The notes beneath the pieces were generated by a model, which saw only the letters and a program-made list of their open reading frames with translations, did not search any database and had not been told where the DNA came from. From assembly GCA_937952995.1 (NCBI GenBank), contig CALFYB010000047.1, positions 1 to 5,175 of the forward strand: a DNA stretch of 5,175 bases. The letters are read 5' to 3'. Source of the DNA: an uncultured Caulobacteraceae bacterium (GTDB lineage: Bacteria > Pseudomonadota > Alphaproteobacteria > Caulobacterales > Caulobacteraceae). Of the stretch, positions 1 to 5,175 are shown in pieces. Every line of letters begins with the position of its first letter. The stretch's first letter is position 1. A program made the position numbers and the translations under genes.

Positions 1-2
1 CC

Positions 3-386
3 CTAGCTTGCGATCGCTTCGGTACCCGCCGACATAGCCTTTGTCGACAAACCTTGCATGATCATACGGTTGATGTCGATGAGGTCCTGGATATCGTCCG
101 TCCCCCTTATCACGCCGCTGGTGTAGTTGCTGACCCAGATGGACAAGGAAATTATGCTGGCGCGCAGCGGGTCGGGCAATCCATTCCCGGGCAAGGCACA
201 GTCTGTCGCAAGAGCCGACCAGAGCTGGCGATTCCAGTCCAGTGCCTCGGCACGCTTGCCGATTTCAGCCCGATCAAGCTGTGAAGCGTCAACCAGGGCC
301 CGCGTGACCTGGGCGAACAATCGGAACTCAGCATCCCGATTGTTTTCGCCACTACGCGCCGCTTGTTGATAAGCTCGAAGTGACAT
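3..386 (-). CDS. flaF: FlaF, flagellin biosynthesis regulator
   Basis: This 127-residue protein matches the FlaF family of alphaproteobacteria, small cytoplasmic proteins needed for flagellin production or secretion and generally acting opposite to FlbT. Recognisable landmarks are the N-terminal MSLRAYQQAA, the central FRLFAQVTRAL and WNRQLW segments, and the C-terminal half with IISLSIWVSNYTS followed by DIQDLIDINRMIMQGL, which is the most conserved part of the family. There is no signal peptide or membrane helix. The ATG at 386-384 has an AAAGG element (398-394) seven bases upstream, which supports this start, and the TAG at 5-3 closes the gene just inside the window. The first 35 bases overlap the 3' end of flbT in another frame, so the two are very probably co-transcribed and translationally coupled. 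Family assignment is by sequence memory, not by search. Confidence 0.93.
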   Translation of the reverse strand: MSLRAYQQAARSGENNRDAEFRLFAQVTRALVDASQLDRAEIGKRAEALDWNRQLWSALATDCALPGNGLPDPLRASIISLSIWVSNYTSGVIRGTDDIQDLIDINRMIMQGLSTKAMSAGTEAIAS

Positions 387-771
387 TACCCAACCTTTGA
401 TCTTCGTATGTTATTAACTTACGACAAAGCATCAATGCTTTATAGTATTCCTTGGTCATACAATATGTCGATATTGCGACGCAATCTGCAAGCACCTTGG
501 GGTTGCGAATAACACCCATGAACTCACCCATTCGCTGGATGAAATCTTCGTAGTAATTTTTCGCAGCACCCTCGTCGATGTACATCATCATGACCGGGAG
601 ATAGATTCTGCGGGCCGGGCTAGTTGCATCTTCAGGTTGCAGAATATCCTTCTCTCGAAGGACAGAGGCCTTGTTCTGAAGGACCAGGACGCCGCGACGG
701 TCGCCGTTTTGAACAACAGCACCATTCAGGACGAACCGCTCACCCGGCTTCAGTGACAGTTTTAGCGGCAA
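352..771 (-). CDS. flbT: FlbT, flagellin mRNA translation repressor
   Basis: FlbT is a small cytoplasmic post-transcriptional regulator. In Caulobacter it binds the 5' untranslated region of flagellin mRNA and promotes its decay until the hook-basal body is complete. The product here is 139 residues, close to the roughly 140 usual for the family. Conserved stretches visible are PLKLSLKPGERFVLNGAV at the N-terminus, NGDRRGVLVLQNKASVLRE, PARRIYLPVMMMYID, and EYYKALMLCRKLITYEDQRL near the C-terminus. I chose the TTG at 771-769 because family members begin MPLKLSLKPGE and an AGGAG lies nine bases upstream. The frame stays open to an ATG at 837, but the extra 22 residues do not resemble the family. 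It precedes and overlaps flaF. The stop is TAG at 354-352. Confidence 0.93.
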   Translation of the reverse strand: MPLKLSLKPGERFVLNGAVVQNGDRRGVLVLQNKASVLREKDILQPEDATSPARRIYLPVMMMYIDEGAAKNYYEDFIQRMGEFMGVIRNPKVLADCVAISTYCMTKEYYKALMLCRKLITYEDQRLGNVTSSLSTSGA

Positions 772-780
772 GGCCAATAT

Positions 781-785
781 CTCCT
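781..785 (-). promoter_or_regulatory. Ribosome binding site that sets the flbT start
   Basis: AGGAG on the minus strand lies nine bases before the TTG at 771-769. A second in-frame TTG at 777-775 is only three bases away, which is too close. This site favours the TTG start over the longer reading from 837. Confidence 0.6.
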
Positions 786-869
786 GATAAATCTGGCCGT
801 CGAGACCAGGCCTCATCACATGAGTGAGGTCACCCAAGTCTTCGACGATGACAAACCCCTATCCGGCTT

Positions 870-938
870 TGGTTAACGGGGTCTTTATCGGCAAGGGGGC
901 GGAGGCCTTGTCTCGGCATTTTATCCAAGAATTAACCA
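870..938. promoter_or_regulatory. Two TTAACCA boxes, possible CtrA half-sites
   Basis: TTAACCA occurs on the plus strand at 932-938 and on the minus strand at 870-876, both within 170 bases upstream of the flbT start. In Caulobacterales the cell-cycle regulator CtrA binds TTAA-N7-TTAA or TTAACC-type half-sites and controls early flagellar genes. Neither box forms a full TTAA-N7-TTAA site; on the minus strand TTAA is followed after seven bases by ATAA, which is a near miss. The assignment rests on motif resemblance only. Confidence 0.25.
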
Positions 939-1129
939 CACCCCGACTAAGTCCAGGTTATATTTGACGATTGGATTGGAGCCTGACCTTGGTCTTGGCA
1001 CGCGCCCATTTTGCAGACCGGTCCGAACAGCCCCTTCCAATAGAGGGACTGCGCAAGGATCAGGTCGGGGCCCTGGCTGGCCTCTTGGGAAACAGCGCAT
1101 CCCGGACATCCTTGCTCGGCATGTCCCAT

Positions 1130-1246
1130 CTACACGCTTCCGTTTTCGTCGGCGAACAAGACCCACAGCCCGAATGCGTAGGCTTTGGTCGAGTCACCCG
1201 ACGTCAGGCTGACCTTGCGCAGCGCGCCCGTGATGCCGGAGTACAT
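1130..1246 (-). pseudogene. Possible 3' remnant of an unidentified gene
   Basis: On the minus strand a frame ends at TAG (1132-1130), encoding up to 38 residues from an ATG at 1246-1244. Its last residues read KAYAFGLWVLFADENGSV. By hand count 28 of its last 33 sense codons end in G or C, which is typical of genuine genes in a GC-rich genome and clearly higher than the neighbouring frames just downstream. I do not recognise the family. Its 5' end would fall at the same place where nuoM homology begins on the other strand, so it may be the tail of a gene cut by the same junction. The stop is followed at once by an in-frame ATG and a further 60 open codons of weaker coding character. It could also be chance. 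Confidence 0.3.
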
Positions 1247-2363
1247 CGAGACCCTGGTCATCGGCGTGTTCTGCGCGCTGGATCTGGTGCTGTTCTACCT
1301 GTTCTTCGAGGGCGGACTGGTGCCGATGTTCCTGATCATCGGCATCTGGGGCGGCAAGAACCGGGTCTATGCGGCCTATAAGTTCTTCCTCTACACGCTT
1401 CTAGGTTCGGTCCTGATGCTGGCCGCGATCTTGGCCATGGCCTCGATTGCCAAGACCACCTCGATCCCCGATCTGATGGTGTTCAAGTTCGATCCTAAGG
1501 TTCAGATCCTGCTGTGGCTGGCCTTCTTCGCCTCCTTCGCGGTGAAGATGCCGATGTGGCCGGTCCATACCTGGTTGCCTGACGCGCACGTCGAAGCGCC
1601 AACGGCCGGTTCGGTCATTCTGGCTGGCATCCTGTTGAAGATGGGTGGCTACGGCTTCCTGCGCTTCCTCTTGCCGATGTTCCCGCAGGCCTCGGTCTAT
1701 TTCACGCCGCTGGTCTTCGCCATGTCGGTGATCGCCATCATCTACACCTCGCTGGTGGCCTTCCGTCAGGTCGATATCAAGAAGCTGATCGCCTATTCGT
1801 CGGTGGCGCACATGGGCTTCGTGACCATGGGCATCTTCTCGGGCAATGCCCAAGGGGTGCAGGGCGCGATCTTCCAGATGCTTAGCCACGGCGTCATTGC
1901 GGGCGCGCTGTTCCTCTGCGTGGGCGTGGTCTATGACCGCATGCACACCCGCGAGATCGCCTTCTACGGCGGCCTTGCCAATCGTATGCCTTGGTATGCG
2001 GCCATCTTCTTGCTGTTCACCATGGGCAATGTCGGCCTGCCGGGCACGTCTGGCTTCGTCGGCGAGATCTTGACCATGACCGGTGCCTATCAGGTCTCGA
2101 CCTGGACGGCCCTTGCGGCCACCACCGGAGTGATCTTGTCGGCGGTCTATGCCTTGAGCCTCTATCGGCGGGTCATGTTCGGCGAGCTGGTCAATCCTAA
2201 ACTCGCGGCCATTCAAGACCTGACGGTGCGCGAAGTTGTGATCTTTGCGCCGCTGATCGCCTCGACCCTAATCTTGGGTGTCCGCCCCGGTTTGATTTTC
2301 AACCTCACTGCCGCGTCCGTCGACCATCTGGTTGGCGCTTACAAAGCCGCCGTTGGCGGGTGA
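1233..2363 (+). CDS. nuoM: NuoM, complex I proton-pumping subunit, 5'-truncated
   Basis: This is the NuoM (ND4-like) membrane subunit of NADH:quinone oxidoreductase, an antiporter-like subunit of the proton-pumping arm. The ATG at 1233 gives 376 residues against about 500 for the family. Family similarity becomes clear at ETLVIGVF (codons from 1248) and runs to the natural C-terminus. Key residues remain: the glutamate of FFEGGL (residue 26, matching E. coli Glu144), the lysine of AVKMPMWPVHTWLPDAH (residue 105, matching Lys234) and the lysine of LLKMGGYG (residue 136, matching Lys265). About 120 residues, helices 1-3 and part of 4, are absent. An in-frame TAG at 1179-1181 shows the missing part is not simply further upstream; TTG 1185 and ATG 1233 are the possible starts and neither has a visible ribosome binding site. 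The gene is therefore broken, or the sequence is a false join. nuoN follows after 13 bases. Confidence 0.9.
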   Translation: MPEYIETLVIGVFCALDLVLFYLFFEGGLVPMFLIIGIWGGKNRVYAAYKFFLYTLLGSVLMLAAILAMASIAKTTSIPDLMVFKFDPKVQILLWLAFFASFAVKMPMWPVHTWLPDAHVEAPTAGSVILAGILLKMGGYGFLRFLLPMFPQASVYFTPLVFAMSVIAIIYTSLVAFRQVDIKKLIAYSSVAHMGFVTMGIFSGNAQGVQGAIFQMLSHGVIAGALFLCVGVVYDRMHTREIAFYGGLANRMPWYAAIFLLFTMGNVGLPGTSGFVGEILTMTGAYQVSTWTALAATTGVILSAVYALSLYRRVMFGELVNPKLAAIQDLTVREVVIFAPLIASTLILGVRPGLIFNLTAASVDHLVGAYKAAVGG

Positions 2364-2369
2364 GGGGAG
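2362..2369 (+). promoter_or_regulatory. Ribosome binding site for nuoN
   Basis: GAGGGGAG overlaps the nuoM TGA stop (2361-2363) and lies seven bases before the ATG at 2377. It supports that start over upstream in-frame codons such as TTG 2371, and suggests coupled translation of nuoM and nuoN. Confidence 0.65.
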
Positions 2370-2376
2370 CTTGACC

Positions 2377-3813
2377 ATGACTTTTCAAGACGCACTGCTA
2401 CTGGCTCGGCCGGAAGTCTTCCTCGCCGCCTCGACCCTGCTCCTGCTTGTCTGGGGTGCCTTCCGGGGCGACAAGGCGATGGGCGAGGTCTCCATCGGAG
2501 CAAGCCTAGCCCTGGTCGCAGCGGCTGGCCTTGCGGCGGTGAGCCCTGAGGGTACGGCCTTTTCCGGCGGCTTCATCGCTGACGGTGCCTCGTCCTTTGG
2601 TAAGGTCGCCATCTATCTGATCAGCCCCGTGGCCATCTATCTGGGTGACCGCTGGCTAGTTCGGGTCGGCAATGGCCGGTTCGAATACCCGATCCTGATC
2701 CTTCTGGCCGCGCTCGGCATGGGCATGATGGTCTCGGCTGGCGATCTGATCTCGCTTTATATCGGCATCGAGCTTCAGTCCTTGGCCCTCTATGTGCTGG
2801 CCGCTTTCCGCCGCGACGATGCCAAGGCCTCTGAAGCGGGCCTGAAATATTTCGTGCTCGGTGCCCTGTCATCCGGCCTGCTGCTCTATGGCGCGTCGTT
2901 GATCTACGGCTTTGCCGGTTCGACCCATTTCGACCTTATCGCCAAGTCGATCGAGGGCGGCGCGACCGGCACCGGCGTTCTGTTCGGTCTGGTGTTCCTG
3001 ATCTGCGGCCTAGCCTTCAAGGTTTCTGCCGCACCGTTCCATATGTGGACCCCGGACGTGTACGAAGGTGCCCCGACCCCGGTCGTTGGCTTCTTTGCCG
3101 CAGCCCCGAAGCTGGCGGCCATGCTGCTGCTGGCGCGGGTTCTGTCTGAGGCCTTCGGTACAGCGCTGGAGCAATGGCGCCAGATCATCGTTGTCGCCGC
3201 CTTCCTGTCGGTCGCGGTCGGTGCCTTTGGCGGTCTGGCCCAGAGCAACATCAAGCGTCTGCTTGCCTATTCCTCCATCGCCAACATCGGCTATGCGCTG
3301 ATCGGCCTGTCGGCAGGGTCTGCCGAGGGCATGGAAGCGGTCCTGGTGTTCATGGTCCTCTACATGATCGACGTGACGGGCTTCTTTGCCTGCATCGGTG
3401 CCCTGTCGCGTGACGGCAAGCCGATGGAGCAACTGAGCGACTTTGCCGGTCTGGCGCGGGTTCGTCCCGGCCTAGCCTTGGCCCTGACGGCCCTGTCCTT
3501 CTCGGTCATGGGCCTGCCGCCCTTCAGCGGGTTCTGGGCCAAGATGTTCGTGTTCAAGGCGGCGATTGCCTCTGGCCAATGGGCCTTGGCGGCGGTGCTT
3601 CTGCTCGGCAGCGTGGTTGCGGCCTTCTATTATCTGCGCCTGATCAAGACCATGTGGTTCGATGCGGCTCCGGGTCAGACCGACAAGGAGCCCTTGGACG
3701 CCAAGGGCGTGGCGCTCGCCTCGGCCCTGTTCTGCTTCCCCGTCGTTCTGCCTGCTCTGGCGGTGCTCGAGCCTCTGGCCAAGACGGCGGCTTCGGCCTT
3801 CGGGCTGAAATAG
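2377..3813 (+). CDS. nuoN: NuoN, complex I proton-pumping subunit
   Basis: NuoN (ND2-like) is the third antiporter-like subunit of respiratory complex I in the inner membrane, coupling quinone reduction to proton export. The product is 478 residues, close to the 485 of E. coli, and is almost wholly hydrophobic helices, about fourteen. Proton-channel residues are in place: Glu132 in LYIGIELQSLALYVLAAF, Lys215 in FKVSAAPFHMWTPDVYEGAP, Lys245 in APKLAAM and Lys389 in FSGFWAKMFVFKAA. The NIKRLLAYSSIANIGYALIG segment is typical of the family's central fold. The ATG at 2377 is chosen from the ribosome binding site at 2362-2369. The gene looks intact, unlike nuoM before it. It follows nuoM by 13 bases and precedes birA by 13, consistent with one transcript. 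Confidence 0.97.
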   Translation: MTFQDALLLARPEVFLAASTLLLLVWGAFRGDKAMGEVSIGASLALVAAAGLAAVSPEGTAFSGGFIADGASSFGKVAIYLISPVAIYLGDRWLVRVGNGRFEYPILILLAALGMGMMVSAGDLISLYIGIELQSLALYVLAAFRRDDAKASEAGLKYFVLGALSSGLLLYGASLIYGFAGSTHFDLIAKSIEGGATGTGVLFGLVFLICGLAFKVSAAPFHMWTPDVYEGAPTPVVGFFAAAPKLAAMLLLARVLSEAFGTALEQWRQIIVVAAFLSVAVGAFGGLAQSNIKRLLAYSSIANIGYALIGLSAGSAEGMEAVLVFMVLYMIDVTGFFACIGALSRDGKPMEQLSDFAGLARVRPGLALALTALSFSVMGLPPFSGFWAKMFVFKAAIASGQWALAAVLLLGSVVAAFYYLRLIKTMWFDAAPGQTDKEPLDAKGVALASALFCFPVVLPALAVLEPLAKTAASAFGLK

Positions 3814-3826
3814 GCCTGCAGACGTG

Positions 3827-4570
3827 ATGCCCATGGACCGCCCGTCGGTCCTGATCCTTGATGAAACACCCTCGACCAATGCCGAGGCCCGGGCACGGGC
3901 TGAGGCGGGGGATATGGGCCCCTTGTGGATCATGGCCCGTCGCCAGACGGCGGGCCGCGGTCGGCGGGGCAGGGCGTGGGAGACGGGCGCAGGCAACCTA
4001 GCCGCCACCTTGCTTTGCGTGACGCCCAAGCCCCCGGCTGAGGCCGCACAGATCTCGTTCATTGCGGCATTGGCCGTTGCTGAATTGGCCGATAGCGCCA
4101 TGTCCCAACCCTTGGCTCAGCTCAAATGGCCCAATGATGTGCTGGTTCAGGGCCGAAAGATCAGCGGCATTCTGGTGGAGTCGGGGCTTAGACCTGATGG
4201 AGCCCTGTGGCTCGCCGTCGGAATTGGCGTCAACCTGCAAACCCCGCCCGATGCGGCTGAACGGCCTGCAGCCGCCATTGCCGATTTCGAGGGTGCGCAG
4301 GTCCTGAGCCAAGACGAGGCTATTGCGCGGCTCAGCGTCCGAATGTCCGACTGGATGGCGCTTTGGGATCGCGAGGGTTTTGCCCCTGTTGCCAAGGCCT
4401 GGACGGCCCGCGCCTTTGGCTTGGGCGGTGCCTGCACGGCGCGGCTTGGACATGAAACCGTCGAGGGCATAGCAGAAGGTCTTGACCCGGACGGGTCCTT
4501 GCGCCTTCGTCTCGTCGACAATTCCGTTCGCCGGATTTCGGCGGGCGACGTCTTCTTCGGAGAGGTCTGA
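3827..4570 (+). CDS. birA: Biotin--[acetyl-CoA-carboxylase] ligase
   Basis: This cytoplasmic enzyme activates biotin to biotinyl-AMP and transfers it to a lysine of biotin-dependent carboxylases, such as acetyl-CoA carboxylase. The product is 247 residues from the ATG at 3827. Visible motifs are the N-terminal STNAEAR, the biotin/ATP loop GRGRRGRAW at residues 43-51, KWPNDVLV from Lys100, GRKISGILVE with Lys111, and AVGIGVNLQ. A small C-terminal domain follows, ending RRISAGDVFFGEV. The N-terminal DNA-binding domain of E. coli BirA is absent, so it is a monofunctional ligase and not a biotin-operon repressor. The start is uncertain among GTG 3824, ATG 3827 and ATG 3833, since no clear ribosome binding site is seen; translation may be coupled to nuoN. 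Its last base is the first base of the coaX start codon. A biotin ligase between nuoN and coaX is common in alphaproteobacteria. Confidence 0.95.
   Translation: MPMDRPSVLILDETPSTNAEARARAEAGDMGPLWIMARRQTAGRGRRGRAWETGAGNLAATLLCVTPKPPAEAAQISFIAALAVAELADSAMSQPLAQLKWPNDVLVQGRKISGILVESGLRPDGALWLAVGIGVNLQTPPDAAERPAAAIADFEGAQVLSQDEAIARLSVRMSDWMALWDREGFAPVAKAWTARAFGLGGACTARLGHETVEGIAEGLDPDGSLRLRLVDNSVRRISAGDVFFGEV
4559..4565 (+). promoter_or_regulatory. Ribosome binding site for coaX
   Basis: GGAGAGG inside the last codons of birA lies a few bases before the coaX ATG at 4570, and the birA TGA shares one base with that ATG. This arrangement points to translational coupling. Confidence 0.6.
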
Positions 4571-5175
4571 TGCTGCTGGCCATTGAGCAAGGCAACACCA
4601 ACACCCTGTTTGCGATCCATGACGGCAACGAGTGGACCGCTCAATGGCGTTCATCGACGGAGTCGTCGCGCACGGCCGATGAATATGCGGTCTGGCTGAT
4701 GCAACTGGTGCATTTGCAGGGTCTGACTCTGGATAGTTTCAAGGCCTGCATTATCTCTAGTGTCGTGCCCCAATCGATCTTCAATCTGCGCAATCTCAGC
4801 CGCCGCTATCTCAAGGTCGAGCCCTTGGTGATTGGCGACAATGCGGAGTTGGGTGTCGAGGTCCGGATCGAAAAGCCGTCAGAGGCGGGGGCTGACCGAC
4901 TGGTCAACGCCGTCGGCGGCTTTATGAGCTATGGCGGCCCGCTGATCATCATCGATTCCGGCACTGCGACCACCTTCGATGTGGTAGGGTCTGACGGAGC
5001 CTTTGAGGGCGGTGTTATCGCTCCCGGCGTTAACCTCTCGATGCAGGCCCTGCATACTGCGGCCGCCAAGCTGCCCCGTGTTGCCATTCAGCGTCCGGAC
5101 CGGATCATCGGCAAGGACACGGTCGGCGCGATGCAAGCCGGAGTGTTCTGGGGCTATATCGGGCTGATCGAGGGA
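4570..5175 (+). CDS. coaX: Type III pantothenate kinase (3' end beyond window)
   Basis: CoaX phosphorylates pantothenate to 4'-phosphopantothenate, the first step of coenzyme A synthesis; the type III family belongs to the ASKHA fold. The window holds 202 codons with no stop, out of about 260 usual, so the C-terminal part lies outside. Motifs seen are the phosphate-1 loop AIEQGNTNT at residues 4-12, GADR at residues 107-110 with Asp109, the IIDSGTATTFDVV segment with Asp129, and GGVIAPGVNLSMQAL. Residue 6 is Glu where most family members have Asp in DxGNT; this is conservative, and I believe it also occurs in relatives of Caulobacter, but I could not check. The ATG at 4570 overlaps the birA stop, so coaX is the last visible gene of the nuoN-birA-coaX run. 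In many alphaproteobacteria a ribonuclease J gene comes next. Confidence 0.95.
   Translation, partial: MLLAIEQGNTNTLFAIHDGNEWTAQWRSSTESSRTADEYAVWLMQLVHLQGLTLDSFKACIISSVVPQSIFNLRNLSRRYLKVEPLVIGDNAELGVEVRIEKPSEAGADRLVNAVGGFMSYGGPLIIIDSGTATTFDVVGSDGAFEGGVIAPGVNLSMQALHTAAAKLPRVAIQRPDRIIGKDTVGAMQAGVFWGYIGLIEG

Larger units (their letters stand above)
772..1129. other. Gene-poor stretch upstream of flbT
   Basis: This stretch of about 360 bases holds no gene I can support. It should contain the flbT-flaF promoter. Open frames exist on both strands (plus 971 onward; minus 1129-947), and pieces of each read like protein, but neither has a ribosome binding site I can see, a recognised family, or consistent G/C in third codon positions. 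No strong terminator hairpin was seen. An eight-base palindrome GACCGGTC lies at 1016-1023, and a weak ACCCC/GGGGT inverted repeat spans about 855-885. I found no well-spaced sigma-54 promoter (GG-N10-GC), although flagellar genes often have one. Confidence 0.5.

Noticed and set aside
853..890. Inverted repeat ACCCC/GGGGT that could be a terminator
   Set aside because: The stem is only five base pairs with a loop of nearly 20 bases and no proper T-run follows.
991..1014. TTGGCAC followed by TTTTGCA, looking like a sigma-54 promoter on the plus strand
   Set aside because: The GG and GC elements are separated by 14 bases and sigma-54 promoters need 10; minus-strand candidates upstream of flbT (about 893-909 and 849-870) also fail in spacing or lack the GC.
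947..1129. Minus-strand open frame of 60 residues starting right after the stop at 1130
   Set aside because: Third-position G/C is only about 62% by hand count and unevenly spread, with no ribosome binding site and no recognised family; treated as non-coding.
971..1381. Plus-strand open frame of 136 residues from TTG 971
   Set aside because: The first part reads somewhat like protein but has no ribosome binding site or recognised family, and the second part is simply nuoM read in another frame.
1401..2216. Long minus-strand open frame (271 codons) opposite nuoM
   Set aside because: It is rich in His, Arg, Gln and Asp, as expected for the antisense of a GC-rich membrane protein gene, and has no family resemblance.
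3472..4654. Long minus-strand open frames opposite nuoN and birA
   Set aside because: They lie antisense to well-supported genes and show low-complexity Arg/Ala/Pro-rich translations without motifs.

Overview
The window looks like chromosomal DNA of an alphaproteobacterium, most likely of the Caulobacterales. The support is family-level sequence recognition: a flbT-flaF flagellar pair, a nuoM-nuoN-birA-coaX run in the order common in alphaproteobacteria, and FlbT, FlaF and CoaX sequences of Caulobacter-like type. No database search was possible, so the genus is open.

Layout: positions 3-771 (minus strand) hold flbT followed by flaF, overlapping by 35 bases; both regulate flagellin production. 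Positions 772-1129 contain no gene I can support, only weak regulatory-like sites. Positions 1130 to about 1240 (minus strand) hold a short frame with strong coding-type codon use that may be the 3' end of an unidentified gene. From about 1240 to the end (plus strand) there is a tight operon: nuoM without its 5' part, nuoN (complete), birA (complete, without a DNA-binding domain) and coaX (cut by the window end). Gaps are 13 bases (nuoM to nuoN; nuoN to birA) and a one-base stop/start overlap (birA to coaX).

NuoM and NuoN are proton-pumping membrane subunits of respiratory complex I. BirA attaches biotin to carboxylases and CoaX makes phosphopantothenate for coenzyme A, so the operon joins respiration to cofactor supply, as is usual in this group.

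The main oddity is the break near 1240. NuoM homology starts abruptly at the fourth to fifth membrane helix, with about 120 N-terminal residues missing and an in-frame stop just upstream. Divergent flagellar genes lie where nuoL and the rest of the nuo operon would be expected. The left side also looks poorer in G+C than the right. This fits either a real rearrangement that broke nuoM or an artificial join of two contigs; sequence alone cannot decide. I see no CRISPR array, insertion sequence, RNA gene or evidence of a new biological system.
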